NCBI GenBank assembly: GCA_025201705.1
Contig: MU616684.1
Coordinates: forward strand, 1 to 56,347
Direction of reading: 5' to 3'
Length of the DNA stretch: 56,347 bases
Origin: Dissophora ornata
Lineage: Eukaryota; Mortierellomycota; Mortierellomycetes; Mortierellales; Mortierellaceae
Shown here in pieces: positions 24,601-35,012 of this stretch. The translations under genes and the position numbers were made by a program. Within the stretch, counting starts at the first letter, position 1, and every line of letters starts with the position of its first letter. The notes under the pieces are model-generated. The model had not been told where the DNA came from, searched no databases, and saw only the letters and a program-made list of their open reading frames with translations.

Positions 24601-26517
24601 CACAATAGGTACTCTGTTCACTGCAGGCCGAGATGCATAGATAACTCTGTCGTTGATTGTTATCCCTACTTCCAGCTTCCCAAACGGCGGCAGGTTGACC
24701 TCGTGGATCAGGTTCTTGACGTAGCTATAATAAAGAATACGAACAAGCAATTTAGGATGTCTGTCTACGTGAGGCTATTTTTCCAGGCGTCAAGAAATTT
24801 TAGATCCTTGCCTTTCTAGTGGCAGCGAGCTCGAACTCATGCCTGGATGCTCGACTCCCCCAGAGCAGGCGACAACCACGGCGAGTAGCCAATCGCGGAG
24901 AAGATTGTGGAAAGGGACGGCACTGACGAGTCCGATGCACCGAGGTATCCACGCACTGTCTATGTCGACAAACAGACCTCTCCAGGGTTTCATTTGATCG
25001 TGCAGTAAGCTCAACTTTTCCTCAGAGTCCGAGATCTCTCTCTTATGCTGAGCTTGCCTCGCTTTCCGACCCATCGTTTTCTCTTCTCTCAGTTGCATCT
25101 GCAGACGTTGCAATGTTTGCTGTTCCCGGGAGATTTTGATCTTGATGGCCTTTGCGTACTCGATCTCGCTTTCGGACTGATTTGTAAGATATACAGTTAG
25201 AAACAAGCTGCAATGTATGCTCAAAGACCGCAGGCATGCATACGTACCATATGGGCCCGGGTCCATCGTTGACAGATGGCATCAAGCTGCTGATGCATGT
25301 TTTGTGGTGGTCGCTCGAATATGGTTACGCACATGGCATACGATCGCACCCCAGTCTCTTGCGTCAGCACAAAGGAGTGGTACACTGTAGGCGGCTGTTC
25401 GTCAGCAAACTTGAATGAAAGATCTGCAGGGAAGCAAAACTGCGTTTGGGTGTACATAGCATTATCCCCAAGTTAGAAAATATTGGTAATGTCTAATTCG
25501 GTCCAATGTATCCAGAGAGCAGGCACTATACTTACCATCGACAGAAATTTGGGGAATGGTTCTGCGTCTTTCCAGTCTGTCTCTGGATACCGACAGGTGA
25601 CTACTGGAGTATAGACCTTCTCAGCCGGATGAACATCTCTTGGCTCCGACTTGATCTCAGGGGCTTCCGAGAGCCTCGAGGATTTCTCGACAGGGGGCAC
25701 TTTTGCTCGAGACCTCATTATGGATCTAGTCCTTCCTAGGGCTACACTTCTAATATCCTGCCCCAGCGAGGCCTGTTTGTCGCTGTGGTTCACGCCAGCA
25801 GCTGAATTGGGAGTTGAAACTTGCGACATTTAGTAACAGCGGATTAGGGTGGAAATGACGCTCCTATCCAAAGTTACTTCTAGAACAACTCTCTTACTTG
25901 GTCCTGTCTGCGCGTTCTGCAATTGCTGAGTCAGGGAGTACGGCGCACCCTCATCATGTGCATCGTCTATATTCTTGTCGAATTCCAGTCCTTCCTGCAT
26001 GCTTTTATAGAGCGCACCGGCTGATACATATCGATAGTTGGGTTTGTGCTGCAGGACGGTATTCCCTGGATTGCTAACGTTGTTCGTCGTTATTGAGCGT
26101 CGGGGAGGCCCAACCATTGAGGCTGTACTTAACCGTCGAGATGGTCGTACAGGGTATACGGTCTGAGGACCTGTTGATGACAATACTATGGGGTGTAAAT
26201 AAGCAAGCACTTCAAGTGGGTAAAGCTGTAAAAAGACTTTGGGATACCTCGTTGCGCCATGCTATCAGGGTCCTGTTTTTCTAGAGTGGGTACCACTGGC
26301 GGGTGAAAGTGGGCCATGGACTTTGACCGTGCTCTGTTGGGCAATATAGCGGCAGCGGCAGAGGTGTGGGCGAGGGGAGAGGGAGCGAGTGGTGCCCTGG
26401 GGTTACTGATGTTGGCCGCAGCAATGGCAGCATAAGATAGCCGTCTGGGGTTGTTCGGGGAAGTGCCGTTGTGCCTTGGGGAGAGCGGTCCTTGAGGGTG
26501 TCCTGCTCCCGTTGTTG

Positions 26518-26549
<32 letters not shown>

Positions 26550-26863
26550 GCTGGTGTTGGTGTTGGTGTCGACCCTGTTCCTGTTCCTAGTGTTTGCCCT
26601 GGACGTTGGCCCGGCAGTTGGGCTGGAAGTTGAGGTGGAAGGAGTACGTGATGCGGCGCCCGTGCCTGGAGCTGTGCTGTGTTTTCGGTTATTGCGACAG
26701 TCCGAGCCACATCGACGGTCCCTGGCCCGTCCTGCTCCTGGTCTACAGCATGCGTGTGTTGGTGGTCGTCGGTATTCAAGGGATATAGGCTGGTGTCGTC
26801 GCGGAGGCCGACTATAAAAAAGTAGTTGGCTATGCGCTTAGGGGAGTTCATCGGGCTCGACAT
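21672..26863 (-). CDS. DENN-domain protein with C1-type zinc finger
   Basis: DENN proteins are typically exchange factors for Rab GTPases. Start chosen at 26863 because MSSPMNSPKRIANYFFIVGL opens the upstream DENN module; longer starts would need a non-ATG codon. A low-complexity insert with poly-Thr and poly-Pro follows. The uDENN part includes YPETDWKDAEPFPKFLSM and FVLTQETGVRSYAMCVTIFE. A coiled coil (EIEYAKAIKIKISREQQTLQ) is inserted. The core DENN has WIPRCIGLVSAVPFHNLLRD, FSLFPLFKCLSAEDIVTIIE, VILSEGRVIFVSSYLGMLTL and YLQAPVPYIIGVERR. The C-terminal third carries a zinc finger CRCVICSQVFATQNMVYRCE then GCSLYIHAGC, a Gln-rich stretch and a final PPGDTEIMFFDEVIKAKINR segment. About ten introns; all inspected joins keep phase. 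One intron near 24550 contains a 22-base homopolymer. Confidence 0.85.
24550..24571 (+). repeat. Homopolymer T run in a DENN-gene intron
   Basis: About 22 consecutive T on the plus strand (A on the transcribed message) inside an intron of the DENN gene, between the exons ending VPIVKN and starting FSLFPLF. Confidence 0.9.
26515..26568 (+). repeat. GTT/GGT trinucleotide repeat coding poly-Thr and poly-Pro
   Basis: A run of GTT then GGT triplets lies in frame within the first DENN exon and encodes threonine and proline runs on the minus strand, so it is a coding microsatellite likely to vary in length. Confidence 0.85.
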
Positions 26864-28241
26864 TCTGAGGTTAAGAAAAGCGGCGAGAGATCGGGATGAG
26901 GCGAGGAGAGGAGTAAACGGCAATGAGGGAGGGGCAAAAAAATAGGCAACAAGAGGCCATTGCAGAGACTATGAGAGAGGCTGGGAAAACGAGATTCAGG
27001 AGGGAAAAAAAAAAAGAAAAGAAAAGCGAATGAGCTCGTCATGATGATTGCCCAACACATAAACACACGCACATTGCTCAATCAATGCCTAGGAGCGACA
27101 GAGGCAAGTCCCATCCTTTTACGCTTGAGCGTTGGTCGCTGTACTCCCCATTCGTCAGTCTTCCCGTTGACGCATGGCTTGGTCTGTCTGTCTGTCTGCA
27201 GGCTCCTGCAAAAGGGGGCAAGGGAAGGTCGGGATGAGAGCACCGTGCGGGACAATGGTACAAGATTTTCAGCGTGTACACCGCTTTACAAACTTTGTGC
27301 GCTGCTGCATGGATGCATGGATGCGACGCTTACGTCGGTAGAGCGGCACATGGAGACAAGGGCAAGGGCCATTATTTTTTTGGAGGACGTGTCCGCAAAA
27401 CAGCAAGAGTCTTCCTGCACGCGTTGCTGCTCCTCCAATCAAGACGCGCCGATCAGATTATTGATAACCGAAGAGCAGAAGAAAAGCTCCCTCAGGATCG
27501 CCGGACTGAACGCGATATCCGCGAGGATCTGCGATGTCTTCAAAGCCACTTGACATGTCTAGATGGCTGGATCTGCAGTACACGCGAGATAAGAGAAGCC
27601 GCTTCGATTCTTACAGACTGTAGATCAGCGTGATGGAACTGATAGCAGACATGGCACTGGGAGCACTAGGAGCCATTGGCGCATGGTGTGAGAGATGCCT
27701 CTGCAGATCGAAAATGCAGCTCGTGTGGCGATGACCGCGCTCCACGGAGAGGTCGGCAATATCCGCGGACCACTGTGGTTTGTACAGTTCTCGCGTGGGG
27801 TCCCTGGCCATCACGACTGGTGTACATTCTTGCGGTGTACAGTACTGTCCATGTACTTCGATCGCTTATATTTGTTTGTTTATTATTCTGTGCATGGCCT
27901 CACCCGACACATGCAAGAGATGACGAGGTGGCCACAAGAAGATGAAATAAAACGTGCCTGGCTCTCGACTAGAGCTTGTAGGTCTCGGGTGGATAAGGTT
28001 TTTTGGTTTCCTGTCTCCCAACTGGCTGACATGCCATGGCGATGCATGTGTCTGCCTCGTCTTTCCTGCCACGGGTGCTCTTAATATCCAGGGCAGAGAC
28101 GGACCCCGCCCTCCGGACGGATGCCGACCGATTCTTTATAAAAGCAATGGTCCAACGACCGTTTTTTTTTTTGTTGCCTTTGCCCTTTCTCATTCCTCAC
28201 CCCTCCGCATCTCATCCATCCTCTTTCCTCCATTCCCTGCC
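26864..28241. other. Divergent intergenic between DENN and permease genes
   Basis: 1.4 kb with no supported gene. It must hold promoters of both flanking genes. A pyrimidine-rich stretch with CATCC blocks (28180-28240) precedes the permease ATG. The longest open frame (27041-27553, plus) has no recognisable domain. Confidence 0.6.
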
Positions 28242-30377
28242 ATGGACAACAACGAAAAGGGTCACCCCGCTGACTACAATGAGGACGAGGCCCGTCTTGC
28301 CGGGGTAACGAGAACGCGAGCTTGTCTTATTTCCCAAAGCGCAAATGCACCGCAGGACCTGAGGCTAACCCTTTCTCTTTCGATAACTCATCCATAGTTG
28401 GGCTACAAGCAAAATATGAAGTACGTTTGTACCTCCCTATTTCAAACAGACAACGCTTCTTGACACCTACTCTCAGAATCCTGAATAACCTTTTGTCTTT
28501 AATTGTTCTCCCTAAAAGGCGCCAGTTCTCTGGTCTCCAGAACTTTGGCTTCACACTGACCAATTCCTCCGTCCTCATTGGTATCGTGCCTCTCTTCGGA
28601 TTCGGCATGGCCACGGGAGGTCCGGTGGTAGCCATCTGGGGCTGGATCCTCGTCGCCTTCTTTGTCATGTTCATCGGTCTTGGCATGGCAGAGATTTGTA
28701 GTACTTTCCCCACCGCTGGTGGGCTGTACTTCTGGACTGCAAAGTTGTAAGTATTGTGGTGATCGCGGCAATTGCGACACATGGGACTAAACATCAGTGT
28801 TACGAGCAAAAGCCCAATCAAACTAATACGATTATTTATTTGACAACACTCTTGTCCATAACCTTCTGTTCACGCGTTGCAGAGGAGGTCCAAAGTGGGG
28901 CCCAATGTTCTCGTGGTACGAGGCCTGGTTCAACATGTTAGGACAAGGTACGCGTGGCATCACTGTCCATCCTCTCTCCTGGGTGTCACTTTGTGCATTC
29001 AATCAATGCCATATCCTGGAAAGGTCCAAACGGTTCGCTTTCTAATCCCTGTCCCTTACCTACTAAACATAGTTGCCGGTTGCTCCGGGTCGGTTCTCGC
29101 TGCCGCTACTTTCATGAACACCTTGATCGCTGTATGGGAGCCCAGCTATGTTGCTGACGGCAAAAAAAACTTTTATATCATGGCTGCAATGATGTTGATC
29201 GCTGGTGTTGTCAACACGGCTGGCGGTCGTGCTCTCAAGATTGCGTCGTTGGTTTCGGTCTTTGTCCACATTTTCGGCACCATTGCCATCATAGTTGTGG
29301 TGCTCGTTGGTGCTCCTCAGCTTCAGTCTGCAAAGTTTGTCTTCACTGACTTCAGAGATTACACCGGCTATACAACCCCTCCCTATCACGCTTCGCCCGT
29401 ATTTGTCTTCATGCTCGGTCTTTTGCAGTCGCAGTGGTCAATGCTTGGCTACGACGCGTAAGTTGCTGGAGAGGGGAATGCGGACGCTTGCACTTACACG
29501 GTCACACACGCGTACTGACGATACTCCCTACAACCTCCTGTCTACTCTACACAGATCCGCCCATATGTCTGAAGAGACTGAAAAATCCTACGTGAATGGC
29601 CCTCGCGGAATCTTGCTGTCAATCTTTGCGTCAGTGCTGATCGGTCTTGGATTGGCTCTCGCCATGACTTTTGGCATCCAGGACTATGATAATACCTTGA
29701 GCAGCGCCTTTGGAGCCGGACCTCAGATCTTCCTCGATTGCGCAGGAAAAAAGGGCGGTAGTGTACTGATCTTCATCATCGTCTTTGCAGGATGGCTGTG
29801 CGGAGTCGCCACTGTCGCTGCCAACTCTCGCATGATTTATGCCTTTGCTCGCGACGGTGGTCTTCCATTTTCGCCGTTCTGGACAGTGCTGAACAAGCGC
29901 ACACAGATGCCTCTACGACTTGTTTGGCTCTCAGTCGTGATCGTCATCATTCTCGCCCTGCCTTCTTTGGGATCCACTGCCACGCTCAGCGCGATTTCTG
30001 GAATTTCCATCATTGGCTTCACAACATCATATGCCATTCCCATTTTGCTCCGTATCACCGTTGGTTCCTCGACGTTTGTGCAACGCGAGTTCAACTTGGG
30101 ACGGTATTCCAAGCCCATCGGCTGGGTTGCAGTGATCTGGACCGCATTCATCTTTGTCATCTTCAATATGCCCCAGAGCTGGCCCGTGAGCAATGTTAAC
30201 ACATTCAACTTCACGCCTGCTGCGGTTGGCTTCCTGTTGGTCTTCACGACTCTGTCATGGTTCTTCTCCGCGCGCAACTGGTTCAAGGGACCGATCTCTG
30301 AAATTGCGCTCCTCGAGCTGGACGGCGTCGTGCCGGTTGAACGGGGCGAGAAGGAAGAGGTTCTGGAGATCAAGTAG
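28242..30377 (+). CDS. APC-superfamily amino acid/GABA/choline-type permease
   Basis: A plasma- or vacuolar-membrane transporter of the amino acid/choline transporter group (Uga4/Hnm1-like). Six exons join in phase: 28242-28304, 28398-28420, 28519-28746, 28883-28947, 29073-29457 and 29555-30377. The soluble N-terminus is followed by LGYKQNMKRQFSGLQNFGFT, typical of the start of these permeases. About twelve membrane segments follow, for example SVLIGIVPLFGFGMATGGP, AFFVMFIGLGMAEICSTFPT and GGLYFWTA. The signature SMLGYDASAHMSEETE lies across the 29457/29555 junction. The second half has VAANSRMIYAFARDGGLPFS, and the C-terminus is short and acidic. Length, about 530 residues, is normal. Substrate cannot be told from sequence. 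Confidence 0.92.
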
Positions 30378-31453
30378 AGGGGAGCCCCTTCAAGCTTTAT
30401 AGAATATATCTTCCAACATACCCCCTGTTATTGAAGTCCGCTCGCGTCTACTTTTTGAAATACGGTCAATTTGTGTTCATCTGTGGCAATGTTTTAGTGC
30501 TCTCCTCCGTAACTAATATGATATTCCGCTCCACTGAGAGTCGCGTCGTCCCCTGTTGTACATGTGTTGACCATAGTCATAAACGAAAATGCGCATCGCT
30601 CCCAACGTTCGAGAATCAGACATTTTTTTTAGGTTCCATTGAACTTCTCTCAGCGACTTTTCGCTACTTGAGAAAGGAGACCCAAGAGTAAGATTAGCAA
30701 CTCCATCTCGGACAGCGGAAATGACTCTGTTAGTGTGCCTGGAATGTAGTTGGTGTTCACTATTGTCTGTCGTCGTATCTGGGCATCCTCCACTCTCTTC
30801 ATTAAGAGTGATGATGGCGATCCTCGAAACATTCCCTGGTTTTTTTTTTCGCGCGAGGGCATTTTAAGTTATTTCTCTTACATCCTTCAAAGACATATTG
30901 TCCATTTTTGACGCGATTATCGCGCCGTGAGAGAAACGAGGATTCAGCACAAAAGATGGAGACGCGCGTGTTGCATTCGTTAGAGTTGGCAACCTCGCTA
31001 GTGATCAAATCAAATGATCTTACTTCCCGCGAAGAAGTTATCCCAAACCATGGCCTTACGAAATCAAAAGCTGTGGTCCGAGGGGGATTAGGTGCATATA
31101 CTCTTGAAGTCTTTGTTGATGAAATGAAATGATTTTGGAAGTATTTCAGGACCTATTATCGGAAAATAAAAGAAAATTGAATGCATTGCATAGCGGATGG
31201 ACTTTTTCTAGTTGGGTGGCCGCGTGTGTCATTGAAATACTACTTTCTCACTGAATCTGTTCCGACTGAAGGGGCAGGCGGTACTGGTCCCCTAATCTCC
31301 GAAGACTAGAAATCTCGACGATATCTCCCGTTGCCAAGTCACGGGAATACAAGGGGGCAAGAGTATTTCGCCGAGAGAGCCATTTCAATCATGCGCTGTT
31401 TGTTGCATTACAAATATGCGAATTAAATACGGAGCAGCTTTATTTCAGGTATC
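30378..31453. other. Convergent intergenic, nothing recognised
   Basis: About 1.1 kb between the permease and the minus-strand prenyltransferase gene. T-runs at 30621 and 30840; short open frames without family resemblance. Holds the two 3' ends. Confidence 0.6.
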
Positions 31454-33026
31454 TCAGGCGGTATTCCTCCAAAACACAGTCTGTGTATAAAGGCGCTCTT
31501 CCATGCGTCGAGAGATATTCAGGAGTGGATCCAAGGGTAGAATGCCAGGCTCGCCCATAAGTGAAAGAGCGGCGATACCCATGTAGGAGTGCAGCACGTC
31601 TACAATTGCAATAGAGCAAGGGATTAATGGTAATCACGATGAGTCCCTGGAAAAAGAGCGGTTGTGCACTTGACACGTATAAGAGTTCGTTTGTTCGCTA
31701 GCTTACCAGGGAAAGTGTCCACCCATTTTCCAAACCCGCCAATGTGTTTGTTCTGCGTTTCCATAAGAAATCCACGGTTGCACTCGTAATTGACCAAGTC
31801 CATGCTGCCTAGCGCTGCAACGGCACCTCCAATCCAAAATGAGTAGCAAGTATCCGTAGGTTTGCCAATGCGACCCTGAAATCCGGTCGTCTGTCTTTGA
31901 AGGCACCACCTTCGTGTTCCTTCCTTGTCAACAAATCCTGTGCGCAACTTGCGTTGTTCAAAAGCCTCCTCGTCCTTGCCCTCACGCGCATTTCGAGCCA
32001 GAGTCTTTAGGTCCTCAAACGCCTCGCCCCCTAACAGTCCCAATGTAGCCACAGCGCAATACGCTGATCCTCCATGGGCCTCCTGCTGGGGGCTCTGCGA
32101 GAACCCATGATCATAGGTTTGACACTCGCGAATATACTGAAGCGCCGATGGTCGGTCAAACCCAGACCAGTCGTTCAGAATACGCGAGATAGCCGCCGCG
32201 CAGTACATGAAACGCAGATCCGGTTCATAGTCCGTGACGCAAGGAATGAAGCATCCGCTGGGTTGCTGGAGTTTCCTCAGTGATCTCAGAATTGGCTCTT
32301 TTGCGACTCTGGACAGATCGTCTCCGAGAAGGACCAGCAATAGTAGTGCAGTGTAAGTCACAGTGATATGAGCGGTGTCGTAGACAGTTTTATGTACTCC
32401 GCATTCACAGCCTTGGTTGGTCTTTGGTTCGCTGCGGTCTTGAAAGGGAATGCCCGAGAAAGGACCACCGAAGCCATAGAGTGCCTCGCGAGACTCTGCA
32501 TACGTAAGCAGACATGACATAGTCCATAGGCCGCGTTAGCGCTTTGCATGAAAGAGCTTGGGTCTCGTTGACACTTGACTGGTAGATCTGTTTGAACACT
32601 CATTCATACACACCTGAAGAGGACTCTTTGTCGCTGGAATCGTCGGGGATACGCTGCTGGGAGTAGATCCATTCTACCCAGTCTTTGCGATTGGCCTCGG
32701 AAACGGTCTCCTCTAGTACGCCCAATAGCTCAAGACCTCCTAGGGCGAACATGCCCAAGGTCATGCTATCACGCAGTGAAATGACGTGGTATTGTCAGCA
32801 GCCAGCGCTTGTGACAAGAGAGAGACGCTGATGGTTGGGCTGTTTCAGCTGCAAGCTCCATGCGGACTTACCGTTGCGTGTCCATTGACGCGTACGGCTC
32901 AGGCAGCATCTGCAATGTTCGCTTGAAGTACTGGATATGTTTTTCACGCTCAAATTTTCCCTTGAGGACTGGCCTCTCCGGATGACTTGCAGCGGGGGCT
33001 GTGGTAGGATCCTGATTGTTAAGCAT
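31454..33026 (-). CDS. CDC43: Geranylgeranyltransferase type I beta subunit
   Basis: Catalytic beta subunit that, with the shared alpha subunit, attaches geranylgeranyl to CaaX proteins such as Rho GTPases. Start at 33026 (MLNNQDPTTAP). The exons encode HIQYFKRTLQMLPEPYASMD, then MTLGMFALGGLELLG, then the alpha-alpha barrel repeats: ESREALYGFGGPFSGIP, LRSLRKLQQPSGCFIP, YIRECQTYDHGFSQSPQQEA and HGGSAYCAVATLGLLGG. GRIGKPTDTCYSFWIGG supplies the Asp and Cys zinc ligands, and DVLHSYMGIAALSLMGE supplies the His ligand after a splice at about 31708. The KPTDTCYSFW form favours type I over farnesyltransferase beta. Ends at 31454. It forms the left boundary of the accessory XPG-Fanzor region. Confidence 0.9.
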
Positions 33027-33169
33027 GCTGGCTACAGGAACGGCGAATGTTCATGAGAACAAATGGTGTACTGTGCAAAAGAACGAGGCGCTTGGACGTG
33101 AAGGCTCCTTGTGACTGTGATTATGTTGGTGTGATGAAGGCACCAGCCAAGATCATTATCTGGAGGATA

Positions 33170-33632
33170 TCAAGAACAACGTGGCAACGCGTTGATGGTG
33201 GTCTTCGAGTTCGTAAAGAGCTTTTCCGGAACGTACGCAAAGATCTACGAGGCGCGTTTCACTGGTCTCTCGACGCCAGACGTGCGTTTGCGCGGTACAT
33301 GTGCGGGAGGCAATGGAATATCTTCCAGTGTCCGAGTGCGGCGGACGTTGGTATCGCCCTTGACTGTCAGTCTACGGACATAGTCATTTCTCGGGATAGC
33401 GACCTGACTCTATACAGAATATCAGCACCATTTAGAGGCCGATTTCCAAAGGGAGAGTTCTGGTGTATGATCTTGCAAGTGTCCTGGAGACTCTGGACCT
33501 CGATCGAGCGCAACTGATGACATTTGGGATGGTCTCTTGTAATGATTACAGCCAAGATATCCCCTCGATTGGCTGCGAAACCAACTACAGGATAATAAAG
33601 GAGCTTATCTTCGCAAAGACGACTTCCCTGTA
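33170..33632 (+). pseudogene. Relic of an XPG/FEN1-like nuclease domain
   Basis: Aligns with residues about 108-250 of the XPG-Fanzor protein encoded at 35013. First frame: LRVRKELFRNVRKDLRGAFH, WSLDARRAFARYM and IVISRDSDLTLY (paralogue: LRVRKRHFTDVWSGLASSFY, WSIESRRSFHEYM and IIISGDSDMLAY). One frame later: LVYDLASVLETLDLDRAQLM and SCNDYSQDIPSIGCETNYRI. There is a frameshift near 33455. The 5' third including the first acidic residues is missing. The expected E-x-E of the XPG-I motif is replaced (PSAAD instead of ETEAD). No Fanzor half follows before the next sequence. It is a dead, truncated copy of the neighbour. Confidence 0.88.
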
Positions 33633-34596
33633 ATATGTCGATCCTGTGACTATGGTTGATGATTTCCTTCAACACGACTCGGTCTTAAGAATGCACGACA
33701 GGAGACATTTGATGCATCGCGAAGGGTCTTCATGGAAATGAAACAACCCCTTGTATAGACCGGTCCACCCTCCGTGTTGACTGCTCAAGCTACGACGTCT
33801 TATGGGGGTTTGAAGGCCAAGTTTGATTCTGTATCCCAGAGGCATTGCCGGCGCAATAAGGAATTTCAGGACACCCGTCGAGCAGAGAAGAGGCAAATAT
33901 GAAGACCTTACTATGTTGAAGGTATTACTAACTTGAACGCGTCCCGAGTCTAACTCTGTCTCGGCATAACTTTCATAAACATATAGCTGAGCATCAGCTG
34001 GTGCCATGGAGCAGGAGCAAGGAGCCAACAAGAAGCACATCCGGTATCGGACCGTCGGTCAGCTCTCCCTCCCTGGTGCAGACAGTCCTACCAAAGGACA
34101 TCCGCTCTACCTCGCGCAAGGATTCCATAACACAGACCAAGATATTCATTCAAAACGCGCGCGCTACGCAAGCAACATCCAGAGCCAGCAGTCACGGCAC
34201 AACAAGTGAAAACCGTGGAAACAAGCACCCAAAACCCCCTAGACTCGAAGTCCAGCAAGGGTGCGAAGAAGCCCAGCAAGTCGACGAGGAAAGGTCAAGC
34301 CTATCATTGCAGAGACAGAAAAGGACGTCTTAGTAAGGAAGATGACCAAGGAACACCCTCGTGTGTGGAGAAGAACTTGCTTCTGGAGGCAAGGGACGAC
34401 AGAGCAGTCAAGTGCCCTGCCAGCAGTTTGCTCCGCCCAGCAGCCTCCCAGTTGCTCGCAACAAGTTCAGTTGCAAGAGCGGAAGCGTGCGCAAAAGACT
34501 AGGGGAAAAGAAACGTAGAGAGAGTGTACCGGCTGTGGAGAGAGGGAAGAAAAAGGCATTTTGGGCTTACCTGAAGCGTCAATGGTGGCGAATGGA

Positions 34597-34662
34597 GAGG
34601 AAGAAAAGAGAAGAGAAGAGAAGAGAAGAGAAGAGAAGAGAAGAGAAGAGAAGAGAAGAAAG
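34597..34662 (+). repeat. AGAAG pentanucleotide microsatellite
   Basis: About eleven tandem copies of a purine-only five-base unit, preceded and followed by imperfect GA-rich sequence. Confidence 0.95.
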
Positions 34663-34878
34663 AGGCTCGCTTTTAAACTTTTCCGAGTCAAAGAAGCTTC
34701 CGGCTTGAATGGTGGCGCAAAAGAAAGCGCAATAAACAAGCTCTGTGTATCGAAACGAGATGGACCGTGGTGGATGACGATCAATAATTATGAATAAACA
34801 GTAGCGACGCAGAGCTACAGCTTTGCATTTCGGTATCTTGGATCAGAAAGCTAGGATACACCAGTCTACAGTGAATTG

Positions 34879-34904
34879 GCCAATCAGCGAATTTGCTGAT
34901 TGGC
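34879..34904 (+). promoter_or_regulatory. Perfect palindrome with paired CCAAT boxes
   Basis: GCCAATCAGC, a six-base spacer GAATTT, then GCTGATTGGC: perfect ten-base arms, with a CCAAT box on each strand, about 110 bases upstream of the ATG at 35013. Most simply a promoter element of the XPG-Fanzor gene; it could also be a hairpin-forming site of a mobile element. Confidence 0.65.
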
Positions 34905-35012
34905 TTTGGAGATAAGTATTTCAGTGTTGGAAGTAAGAATTCGCTTCTCTTCTGGTGAGTGAAGTAAAAAAAAAACTATTCTCTTTTCTTCTCTGCAACC
35001 AGTACGACAACC

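Larger units (their letters stand above)
33633..35012. other. Spacer with unrecognised degraded sequence upstream of the XPG-Fanzor gene
   Basis: At 34006-34206 an ATG opens a 67-codon frame (MEQEQGANKKHIRYRTVGQL). Lys/Ser-rich reading then moves between frames (KSSKGAKKPSKSTRKG, then VKPIIAETEKDVLVRKMTKE, then KRRESVPAVERGKKKAFWAY). The frame switching suggests a decayed gene I cannot name. The 3' part is a microsatellite, followed by the promoter region of the XPG-Fanzor gene. Confidence 0.5.

Noticed and set aside
27041..27553. Plus-strand open frame of 170 codons between DENN and permease genes
   Set aside because: No family resemblance, unusual composition, overlaps the likely promoter of two genes, no splice or repeat support.
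29837..30373. Minus-strand open frame of 178 codons
   Set aside because: Exactly antisense to the last permease exon; the sense protein is a clear transporter.
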